This document shows positions 1-8,582 of a stretch of 64,000 nt of DNA, in pieces (the first letter of the stretch is position 1; each line of letters opens with the position of its first letter). Source of the DNA: Orobanche coerulescens (taxonomy: Eukaryota > Streptophyta > Magnoliopsida > Lamiales > Orobanchaceae); the NCBI GenBank assembly GCA_033398695.1, contig CM065802.1, forward strand, positions 142,710,096-142,774,095, written 5' to 3'. The notes beneath the pieces were generated by a model. It made no database searches. It saw only the letters and a list, made by a program, of their open reading frames with translations, and was not told where the DNA came from. The translations under genes and the position numbers were made by a program.

Positions 1-1091
1 ACAACAATGAGGGCGGACCACAACCAAATCCTCTCGAATACGCAACAACTACGAAATATACCATGAATCCGTAGGGAAACTAAGAATACCAATAATATTA
101 ATCATATTCATCATGAATTAACCAACAAAACGGAACGAATCGGATGAAAATCCAAAAACCCCCAAATTACCCAAAAAGTAGGGTTCTAAGAGATTTACCT
201 TGGATTGAGGATGAAGAACACAAGTAGGTGTTGTTAATCTACTTCAAGAGCTCAAGGTAAATGACGTCTGAAGTGATCGGAGGAAGAAATCGCCCGAAAA
301 TTGCCTGAGGAAACTCTAAGCCGCGGGGGAGGAAAAGAAATGAGAAAAGGTGAAAATCTGGGTCAACTCCCTGGTTTATATAGCCAGGGAGCGTTAGCGT
401 GCGCTAATCCTTAAAAGTTGGAATGAGCTAAGGGGTAAAAACTCCAGTCCAGAAAGTTAACACCCCAGTCCGATACCCAGAGTTCTGGACCGTTAGCGTG
501 CGCTACCCAAAACGTAGTGTGCGCTAATAGCCTCTCGGTAGCGTGCGCTACCTGGACATCATCCGAGTCTAGAAGTGAACTGCCCAGTACTCACCTGACC
601 CCGTTAGCGTGGGCTAACAGCATCTCGGTAGCACGTGCTATCAGCCATAGCGTGCGCTACCTGGGCACCTGACCGAGTCAAGGAGTAAACTGTCCAGTAC
701 TGGACTGACTCGCTAGCGCGCGCTACCAATCAAGCATGGTGTGCGCTACTGAACGATGCTTAGCGTGCGCTATACCATAACATTAGCGCACGTTAGGCAC
801 AGGATAATAACGGTCTTAAACATCGAAGCACGACCGAAGCATCAAACATAACCACACAATACGCATAATAACATACAATGGATTCACAGCAACACCGAAA
901 CGGCGGTTTCGAGCAACAATTTCGAGAATCGGATCCATAAGCGATGGAAGAACCGATAATTGCAGAACCGGATGCCAAAAGTCCTGAAACAAATATTCTC
1001 GAAAATTAATACGGTTACACGAGGGTTGCTAAAAAAATGAGAAATACACCGAAAATGAAAATACCGTGAAAAAGAAAATGAGGATATTACA
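1..1091 (-). repeat. LTR of element A (3' LTR, truncated by window)
   Basis: This matches the right LTR of A (14516-16585) along its length, ending in GGATATTACA, the reverse complement of the LTR start TGTAATATCC. By eye the two copies differ at a few percent of positions and by small indels. It carries the TATA palindrome at 367-391 and an array of TAGCGYRCGCTA words at about 389-800. It contains no credible gene. Confidence 0.92.
367..800 (-). promoter_or_regulatory. U3 promoter of A: palindromic TATA plus dyad-word array
   Basis: On the minus strand the order is array (800 to 389), then TATA. The TATA region (TTTATATAG on the plus strand, 375-383) is bracketed by perfect 8-bp arms CTCCCTGG and CCAGGGAG. 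The array holds about a dozen copies of a self-complementary word, consensus TAGCGYRCGCTA, for example near 389, 494, 515, 540, 605, 652, 716 and 760. A second palindrome, GTCCAGTACTGGAC, is at 692-705. A promoter role is inferred from the position upstream of TATA in U3. Confidence 0.7.
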
Positions 1092-1128
1092 TTCTTCCCC
1101 TCTAAAAATAAGTTTCGTCCCGAAACTT
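1092..1128 (-). other. Polypurine tract of A and conserved pre-PPT hairpin
   Basis: Read on the minus strand, the purine run AGAGGGGAAGAA lies directly against the 3' LTR and would prime plus-strand DNA synthesis. Just upstream (1110-1128) is an inverted repeat, arms AAGTTTCG/CGAAACTT with a 3-nt loop. It overlaps the pol stop codon (1127-1129). The same hairpin precedes the PPT in B, C and D. Confidence 0.8.
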
Positions 1129-1633
1129 AAGAAACAAACAACTCGGGGTACCTAGCACGCATGCTATCCTCGGTTTCCCAAGTTACCTTCTCGATGCCAT
1201 GCCTCGACCACTGCACTTTGACCAAGGGAATGGTCTTATGCTGCAGTTGCTTCTCACGGTGTTCCAAAATCTTCGAAGGACTCTCCTCGAAGGTAGTGTC
1301 CTGGGAAAAATCAATCTCACCATAGTCGATGACGTGACTAGGATCCGGAACATATTTCCTCAGCTGAGAAACATGGAAAACGTTTTGAATGCGACTCAAG
1401 GCCGGAGGTAGCGCCAAAAAGTATGCCAAATCACCGACTCGCTCGAGAATCTCAAAGGGCCCAATAAATCTCGGACCCAACTTCCCTTTCTTCTCGAAGC
1501 AGAAAACTCCCCTCGTCGGCGACACCTTTAGCAAAACGTGGTCTCCCACATCGAACTCCAAAGGTCAATGGCGGATGTCGGCATATGACTTCTGTCGACT
1601 CTGAGCTGTCAACATCCGCTCCCGAATCAATTC
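1127..1633 (-). pseudogene. pol 3' end of A: integrase C-terminal (GPY and chromodomain-like) region
   Basis: This is the C-terminal tail of a chromovirus integrase. The open part (1561 to 1127) reads VGDHVLLKVSPTRG, then GPFEILERVGDLAY (the GPY/F module), FHVSQLRKYVPDPSH, and ends in a chromodomain-like tail with VQWSRHGIEKVTWE. The region from 1633 to 1568 is the same frame further upstream. It is cut from its start by a TGA at 1565-1567 where relatives have an Arg codon. Upstream, the gene was split by element B at 1633/10667. The family role is integration targeting. This copy cannot function because of the stop, the B insertion and the core deletion described for 10667-12452. Confidence 0.88.
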
Positions 1634-2156
1634 TGTAATATCCGCATTTTTCCTTTCTCTTGATATTCTCATTTTGGTGTATTTTCATTTTTGGCAACTC
1701 GCTTGTAACCATATTAACATTTCGAGGATATTTAATATTGGACTTTTTGTCGTTCGAGCTTGTTTCGAACTCGTTTTACTCGATGTGGTGTTTTATGTTG
1801 TTTTCGTCGCTATCTCGTAAACCGTCGTGCGGAACCGCCGTTTTGGGGTTGCCGGGGATCCATCTCATGTTATTATGCATGTTGTGAGCTTTTGGTTGAT
1901 GTTTCGACCATGTGTCGTACATTTCAGATGTTTTGGGCCGTTTCGTAATTTCCCAAAGTCTTGGGTAATTATGTTCTTGATGTTGTTCTGAATCCTAGAC
2001 AGTCAGGATTACGTTCTCCTTCAGCATTTGAGTTCATTGCCGGGAATTATTTACATTCGTACCATCGCAAATTTGTTCACCGTTGTATTTTGACTCTTTT
2101 CGGTACCCCCCCCCCCCACCCCGTCAAATTATGGCATGTACTCCCCAGGAAGGGAT

Positions 2157-2335
2157 GTTACGTACGTAACACACCTTTTGGTTACGTACGTAACGGCCTG
2201 TGTATAATGGTACAGGCATTACTACCTTTTTGGTTACGTACGTAAGGCCCTCATTGCTTACGTACGTAACACAGCTTACGTACGTTAGCAAGTGGTGGCT
2301 AACGTACGTAACGCATCCTGGGTTATAAACCCAGG
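2157..2335 (+). promoter_or_regulatory. B promoter: six TTACGTACGTAA words and a palindromic TATA box
   Basis: Six near-identical copies of the perfect palindrome TTACGTACGTAA (or a one-base variant) start near 2158, 2180, 2234, 2257, 2275 and 2300. They are followed at 2317-2335 by a TATA box centred in an inverted repeat, arms CCTGGGTT/AACCCAGG with ATA between. The same set recurs in the 3' LTR. The flanking LTR sequence aligns with that of A, where the words are TAGCGTGCGCTA instead. Role as promoter is inferred. Confidence 0.7.
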
Positions 2336-2949
2336 AGTTGGCCATTTTCGGTCCATTTTCATCTCTTCTCTCATCTCTCTGAATCCAGCAATTTCTTGAG
2401 CGACTTTCTTTGTATCTCCGGAGATTTGTAGCTTAGCAACTCCGAGCCATCATTTTCTTTGAGTTTTTGGAGTATATTATCAACATCTAATCGTGTTCTT
2501 CGTCTTTAATTCGAGGTAAACTCCTAAAACCTTGTTTTGGGTAAATTAGGGGTTTTCATGTTTTCGACCGATTCGTTCCGTATGATAGATTAATCCATGA
2601 TGAATATGATTAATCTTGTTGGTATTGTCGGTTTTCCTATGGATTCATGGTATATTTCGTAGTATTTTTGTAATCGAGAGGGTTTGGTTGTGGTCCGCCC
2701 TTGTTGTTGTTTTTATATGAGTATACATGAATCGTAGGCGTGTTTTTGGGTGTATTCCAATTCCGTATTCGTTTAGGGTTGATTGTGATTATGTTCTTCA
2801 AATCGTTAGGTTCGTGATTGACGGTTCCTAGCATTCGTCAGTGTTTTCCTTCTGTTCGTTGCGTCGTCTATTATTCAAGGCAAGTAATTCTTGGAAACCT
2901 TTATGCTTAACGTGAAATGGTAATGTATATTGTGTGTGCTTTACTCACC

Positions 2950-3175
2950 TTGGGAGGGTCCGACGGGCCCTCGAGGGAATCTATGACTTCTTCACGGATT
3001 CATGAGTTTGTTTCGCGGCCAGCTCGGGAGGGTCCTTAGAGGCGTCGAGTGGGATTCGTGGCTTCATCCCAGTCCTAGGTGACGTGTGTGCTTGATTTGG
3101 TTTATGAATGTGGCCATCTCGGGAGGGTCCTTAGAGGCCTCGAGTGGGATTCGTGGCTTCGTCCCGGTCCTAGGC
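2950..3175 (+). repeat. Tandem repeat inside B LTR (about 95-bp unit)
   Basis: Two good copies and one diverged copy of a GC-rich unit that starts CTCGGGAGGGTCCTTAGAGG, beginning near 2950 (diverged), 3021 and 3116. The 3' LTR has the same block at about 9895-10125. Analogous duplicated GC-rich units lie at the equivalent place in the LTRs of A, C, D and E. No function known to me. Confidence 0.75.
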
Positions 3176-3715
3176 AAATTGATTGTGACTGTTTTTTTTC
3201 GGAAAAGACATGTCTGGTTTTGGATTTTGAAATGACATTGATGCATGTATTATGAAATGTGTAAGCGATTGGTTTGCGTTGATTACTTGTACTAGCGTAA
3301 TTGCTAACCCCTCTGGGGACCTGTTGTGGGGAAATTCTTGTTATGGATTTCATGTTATGATCATCCGGACGAGCGAGCACTGGGACAATACAAGGATGTT
3401 GGCCAGGGTTGTTGATATATGCATTCGAGTCCTTTTATTTTCGTTATTCCATTCGATATGGTTGTCCACTTTTGAAACTTATAGATTATACTCGCGAGTA
3501 CTTAGGCTTTTCTCTTCGGATTATGATTTGTTTTCGTCAAGTTATTTATGGTTGCCACTGTTGATTATTCCGCCGGTTGTACCGGGTGTGTTAATTGATT
3601 TTCAACTGGATGATATGTGTTTTTATTGTGATAGGTTGTGTCTAGCCTGGTGGGCCCCATGTAGGGGTCCACGGCACTGTAATATACCTTGAATATCTTG
3701 GGGTGTTACAGAAAA

Positions 3716-3728
3716 TGCTATCAGAGCC
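3716..3728 (+). other. Primer binding site of B (tRNA-iMet type)
   Basis: TGCTATCAGAGCC lies 5 bases after the LTR. It differs by one base from TGGTATCAGAGCC, the complement of the plant initiator tRNA-Met 3' end. It marks the start of minus-strand DNA synthesis. The mismatch suggests decay. Confidence 0.85.
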
Positions 3729-3947
3729 AGGTTTATGGATACCTAGGCTTGTTGGTTATTTGGGTCTAGTTGTGTTTTGTTTTTGCATATTGTCACACCG
3801 CTGCCAGCATCTCGGTACTTCCAGTGTTCGTAAGTTTTCTTATTCGGTCCTTTTTTTTCTTGCATTGTATTTTCGCTTCTTGAATCGTAGTTGCTTTTTC
3901 CTCCCTTACTCATCATCAATATACTTCTGTTATCTCTTAACACCAGT

Positions 3948-5000
3948 ATGGATGCCGGAGGAAACCGTGGTCGTGGCCGTGGTCGTGGTCGTGGACGCGG
4001 CCGAGGACATGGGGCAGCCGGTGGGGTGGCCACATCACATTCTTCGGGATCCGGCAGTACCGGTGACCGTCACAGTCATGCTTCTTCTAAAGAGCGCGCC
4101 GACCTTGGTATTGCAGCTATTATGCAGCAAATGGTAAACCAAATGGCGGCGATAGCTCAAGTGGTCCAGAACCCGGATCCGGCCCACGCTAATCAGGGCG
4201 GAACGGATCATTGGCTTCAGGATGTCATCAAGATGCATCCTCCTCAGTTTTCGAGAGCTTCGGACCCGATCGGCTGGGAGGGGTGGATCAAGGAGATATC
4301 TAAAGTCTTCACTGCTACCAACTGTCCCGAGGATCGTAAGGTCCCTATTGCCTAGTACTTTCTCACTGGGGACGCTACGGATTGGTGGGAAGCCGTTGGG
4401 CCCAAAGACCATGTTGCTTCGTGGGCCAAATTTTAGGAATTGATGGAGACTGAATATTGCCCGTGGCCGGTTAGACAGGCTCGAGTCCATGCTTTCTATG
4501 ATGCTCAACCACGGGATATTCCTGTATCCCAAGCTATTGCCGATTTTAACAAGGAGTTGGGCTATGTGAAGACCCAAGTTATCGAGAAGAGCAACAAAAT
4601 TTTCCATTTTTCCAGGCGGATGAAATTGTCGATTCGGGACTACATGTCTGGGCTCATCTGTACGACTTTGAAAGATTATCAGAGTCGAGCTCTTGCCTAT
4701 GATATGTCTGTGACGGCTAGTGCTGCGGTTCGGGAGAGTAAGAAACAGAAATCCGCCGGGAATTTCTCGGGTCACAAGGATGGAGGTCAACAGAGATCTC
4801 AGTCTGCGAATATTCCTAGGGGTGGTTCGACCCGTTTTTCTGGAGGTTATCGGGGTACCACCAGTGCCTCCGTTCGGGAACTCATATGCTTTAACTGTGG
4901 CAAGCCAGGCCAGGGAACCGGGAGTGTCCTCGTCCGACTTTGACTTGTCATACTTGTGGTCAGTCGGGCCACAAGGCTTCTTTTTGTGAACAGATCAGAC
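3948..5000 (+). pseudogene. gag of element B
   Basis: This encodes the capsid/nucleocapsid polyprotein. The start is ATG 3948, directly after a pyrimidine-rich CAG that looks like a 3' splice site (3945-3946). The N terminus is a Gly/Arg repeat, followed by the retrotransposon gag core with VIKMHPPQF and later DIPVSQAIADF and MKLSIRDYMSGL. An in-frame TAG at 4353-4355 replaces the usual Gln before YFLTGDATDWW. A second TAG occurs near 4434. The first zinc knuckle (CFNCGKPG, about 4890) has lost its His by a small deletion and frameshift. The second knuckle, CHTCGQSGHKASFC, survives in the next frame at about 4946. Non-functional. Confidence 0.9.
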
Positions 5001-5740
5001 TGATTCGCGGTGCCCGTTCTTTTCATCCAACGCCTATGGATCCGAGTGTGGATCAGGGCTCGTTCGCTCCGCAGTCTCCGCCGAGTGTTAGCCGAGGGAG
5101 AGGTCGGGGTCACCCCGCTATAGGGGGAGCTTCCAGTGTCGGCTCTGCTTCTCCACGTATCTATGAGATGAGAAGGGCCGATGATCCAGCGGCCACTGTG
5201 GCGACAGGTATCGTTCATATCCATTCCCGTCCTGTCAGTGTGGTTTTTGATTCGGGTGCTACGCATTCATTCATTTCTCTGTAGTGTGTGTGCCGTTTGA
5301 GTCTTGACTGTTTATCACCTTGCGAGCCTTTCATCGTTAAACTTCCTAGCGGTGATAGGATCGTCGGTGATCGAGAGGTCCAGGACTATTCTGTGTTTAT
5401 TTGTGAGAGGGCTTGGCTCTCTAATCTTATTGTTGTGGGTATTGAGGGTGAGGATTTGATTCTCGGGGATGATTGGCTCGAGCGGCATGGTGCAATCATG
5501 AACTACCGCACAAGGATCATCACCATGTTAGCTGAGGACGGCACCGAACACTCTTTCGCGAGGCGAAAGAGAAACCAGAAGCTTGTTATTAACGCCTTGA
5601 AGGCGATGAGACTCCTGCGAAAAGGGTTTACTGGTTATTGGTGCTACGCCTTGAAAACGGAGAGTGGTGGAGTCGAGCTTTCCTCGATTCCGATCGTTAG
5701 TGAATTTCCTGATGTTTTTCCTGATGAGCTACCGGGAATG
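5001..5740 (+). pseudogene. Aspartic protease region of B
   Basis: This is the retropepsin domain that would cleave Gag-Pol. The active-site motif is visible as VVFDSGATHSFISL at about 5240-5281, preceded by a low-complexity Ser/Gly/Arg linker. A TAG at 5282-5284 truncates the frame just after the active site. It resumes as [15 protein letters not shown] and continues to the [13 protein letters not shown] segment, the usual C-terminal half of the fold. The following linker, ending before the RT, has lost a short in-frame stretch that is present in element A. Confidence 0.85.
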
Positions 5741-7060
5741 CCACCGGACCGCGAGGTAGAGTTTACGATTTTGAAGGCTCCGTATCGCATGGCACCTTCC
5801 GAGATGGCCGAGTTGAAGAAGCAGTTGAGTGAGCTTCTGGAGTCAGGGTATATTCGATCGAGTGCTTCGCCTTGGTGCGCACCGGTTTTGTTTGTTCGGA
5901 AGAAGAATGGTTCACTGCGTTTGTGTATCGACTACCGCGAGCTAAACAAGGTGACCATCAAGAACAAGTATCCTCTGCCGAGGATTGATGACTTGTTCGA
6001 TCAGTTGCAGGGGGTTGCGGTATTCTCGAAGATTGACTTGAGATCGGGGTACTATCAGCTTCGGGTGAAGGAGTCTGACGTTCCGAGAATAGCTTTTTGG
6101 ACGAAATACGGACACTATGAGTTTGCAGTTATGCCTTTCGGGTTAACTAATACGCCGGCAGTGTTCATGCAGTTGATGAACAAGGTCTTTATCGAGTTTT
6201 TGGATAAGTGTGTCGTCGTCTTCATTGACGATATCTTTATCTATTCGAGGAACGAGGAGGAACACGTGTATCATTTACGAGTAGTGTTAGACATTTTGAG
6301 GACCGAGCAACTCTGCAAAGTTCTCGAAATGTGAGTTCTGGCTGAAGGAAGTGATGTTTCTAGGTCATGTGATTTCAGCCGAGGGTGTTCGTGTGGACCC
6401 GAAGAAGATTGAGGCAGTGTTGAGTCGGGCACGGCCTAAAAACGTGAAGGAGGTCCGTAGTTTCTTGGGTTTAGCTGGCTACTACCGTAAGTTCGTCGAG
6501 GGTTTCTCGAAACTAGCTCGACCACTTACATAGTTGCTCCAGAGGTCCAAGAAGTTCGTCTGGAATGACGAGAGGCAGTCGAGTTTTGAGGAGCTGAAGA
6601 GGCGTTTGACTTCAGCCCTGATTTTGGCGTTGCCATGTGGCAACGAGGGTTTTGTCGTTTATAACGGTGCTTCGGGTCAGGGTCTTGGGTGCGTGTTGAT
6701 GCAGCACGGCAAGACTATTGCATTTGCGTCGAGGCAGTTGAGGCCGTATGAGCTTAACTACCCTACTCACGATTTGGAGTTAGCGGCAGTTGTTTTTGCA
6801 CTCAAGATTTGGCGTCACTATCTTTTTAGATCTGCATGTCAGATTTTTACCGATCATAAAAGTCTGAAGTACATATTTACTCAGCGGGAGTTGAATATGA
6901 GGCAGAGGAGGTGGTTAGAGTTGATTAGGGATTATGACCTCGAAATCCTTTATCATCCGGGCAAGGCGAACGTCGTGGTCGATGCCTTAAGTTGGAAACC
7001 AGTCTCGTTGCGGACACTTGAGATCCTTACGTCTCAAGCTGAGCTTCAGCGGGATTTGAT
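5741..7060 (+). pseudogene. Reverse transcriptase and RNase H of B
   Basis: The RT begins around [17 protein letters not shown], with [43 protein letters not shown] and the catalytic FIDDI box near 6223-6240. Relative to A, a small deletion at about 6315 shifts the frame before [18 protein letters not shown] at 6531-6533 follows KLARPLT. The RNase H part includes [13 protein letters not shown], where the usual catalytic Asp of DASG reads Gly, and [10 protein letters not shown]. It ends at the ILYHPGKAN...DAL signature. RT copies the RNA genome and RNase H removes the RNA strand. At least three lesions make it inactive. Confidence 0.92.
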
Positions 7061-8547
7061 TGAGTGGAGTGTTGAGATTTCGTTGCCTGGAGCCGTAGGG
7101 CGACTTTGTGCTTTAGAGATTTCGTCGTCTCTGGTCGATGAAATTAAACTGAAGCAGCTGGAGGATCCGATGATTAAGAAAATCCGAGAGAATATTCTTA
7201 AGGGAAAGTCTCCTGGGTTTGTGATTCATGAAGATGGGGTATTGAGATTCCAGAGTCGTCTTTGTGTTCCGAACGACTCGGAATTGAGCCAGAGTATTTT
7301 ACGTGAGGCCCATGCTACGCCTTACTCCGTTCATCCTAATTCGAGGACCTGAGGAGAAATTTCTGGTGGAATGATATGAAGGAGGAGGTCGCACAGTATG
7401 TAGCGAGATGTTTGACTTTTCAGCAGGTCAAAATCGAGCATCAGCGATCAGCCGGGTTATTGCAGTCGCTTCCCATTTCGGAATGGAAATGGGAAGACAT
7501 ATCGATGGACTTCATTACGAGTTTTCCGAGATCGAGATCGGGCATGAATATGGTTTGGGTTATTGTTGATCGCCTGACCAAGTCGGCACATTTTCTGGGC
7601 ATCAAGGATACTTGGGGCCCGAAGAAGTTGGCTCGCGTGTTTATTGCGCAGATTGTGAGGCTTCACAGTACTCCGAAGTCTATCGTTTCGGATCGGGATA
7701 GCCGTTTTGTATCGCACTTTTGGCAGGCGGTGCATAAGGCGTTGGGTACTCGTCTGCATTTGAGTACTTCTTTTCATCCTCAGTCAGATGGACAGTGTGA
7801 GCGCATTATCCAGACATTCGAGGACATGTTACGTGCTTGTGCTTTCGACTGGAGTAGTGACTGGGAGGAGCATTTGCCATTGATCGAATTCACGTACAGC
7901 AATAGTTGGCACGCATCGATTCGGATGCACCGTATGAGGCGCTTTATGGGCGGTGTTGTCGATCTCCGATTTGTTGGAACGAAGTGGCTGATTTGGCCGG
8001 GACCGAACCGGATATTATTTTAGAGACAAGGCGGAAGGTGGATTTGATTCGAGAACAGATGTTGACCACTCAGAGTCGACAGAAGTCGTATGCCGACGTC
8101 CATCGTCGACTCTTGGAGTTCGAGGTAGGAGACCACGTTTTACTGAAGGTGTCGCCGACGAGAGGAGTTTTTCGTTTCGGGAAGAAAGGGAAGTTGAGTC
8201 AGAGATTTATTGGGCCCTTTGAGATTCTCGAGCAAGTCGGTGAGTTGGCATACCGTTTGGCACTACCTCCGGCCTTGAGTCACATTCATAGCATTTTCCA
8301 TGTTTCCCAGCTAAGGAAATATGTTCCGGATCCTAGTCATATCATCGACTTTGGCGAGATCGATATTGCTGAGGACATTACCTTCGAGAAGCGTCCCTTG
8401 AAGATTTTGGAGCACCGTGAGAAGCGACTGAGGCATAAGACCATTCATTTGGTCAAAGTGAAGTGTTCGAGGCATGGTGTCAAGGAAGCAACTTGGGAGA
8501 CCGAGGATATCATGCGTGCTAAGCACCCCGAGTTGTTTATTTCTTAA
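7061..8547 (+). pseudogene. Integrase of B with GPY and chromodomain-like tail
   Basis: The zinc-binding part has HATPYSVHP, but 13 bp are missing at about 7342 compared with A, giving a frameshift. It restarts at 7376. The second Cys of the HHCC motif reads Phe (RCLTFQQVK). The DDE core is visible: Asp in DISMDFITSF, Asp in KSIVSDRDSRF, and Glu in QSDGQCERIIQTF. A further frameshift lies near 7910. The tail (7906-8547) has VGDHVLLKVSPTRG, GPFEILEQVGELAY and a chromodomain-like end with ATWETEDIMRAKHPELF. The stop overlaps the pre-PPT hairpin. Integration function is lost in this copy. Confidence 0.92.
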
Positions 8548-8582
8548 GTTTCGGGACGAAACTTGTTTTTAGAGGGGCGGAA
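8546..8582 (+). other. Pre-PPT hairpin and polypurine tract of B
   Basis: The inverted repeat AAGTTTCG-GGA-CGAAACTT (8546-8564) is followed by the purine tract AGAGGGGCGGAA (8571-8582) that abuts the 3' LTR. The hairpin overlaps the pol stop codon and is conserved in A, C and D. Confidence 0.85.

Larger units (their letters stand above)
1..1633 (-). mobile_element. Element A, left part: 3' half of a minus-strand chromovirus
   Basis: This is the downstream end of a Ty3/gypsy chromovirus read on the minus strand. It holds the last part of the integrase (1127-1633), a polypurine tract (1092-1103) and an LTR cut by the window edge (1-1091). It continues at 10667-16585 after element B. Removing B and one copy of the AATTC duplication restores continuity with the sequence seen in intact relatives. 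The visible LTR is about 1.1 kb of an expected 2.07 kb, so the outer end and the matching TSD lie to the left of the window. The Tekay/Del assignment rests on the shape of the RT and the integrase tail and is from family knowledge. Confidence 0.92.
1634..3710 (+). repeat. 5' LTR of element B
   Basis: The LTR is 2,077 bp, beginning TGTAATATCC and ending GGGTGTTACA. Order inside: U3 to about 2156; dyad array TTACGTACGTAA (2157-2312); TATA palindrome (2317-2335); splice-donor-like CGAG/GTAAAC at 2515/2516; 95-bp tandem repeats (about 2950-3175); twin hairpins around GCTAACCCC (3284-3320). A run of 12 C at 2105-2116 replaces a short CCCCC tract in the sister LTR. ORFs in this stretch are chance products of repeats. 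Confidence 0.96.

Noticed and set aside
2124..2345. Minus-strand ORF with repeated YVRN/TYVS residues
   Set aside because: It is a translation of the TTACGTACGTAA words and recurs in the other LTR (9083-9292).
3716..3728. tRNA genes at the primer sites
   Set aside because: Only the 12-18 bases complementary to tRNA 3' ends are present, adjacent to LTRs. No cloverleaf is found.
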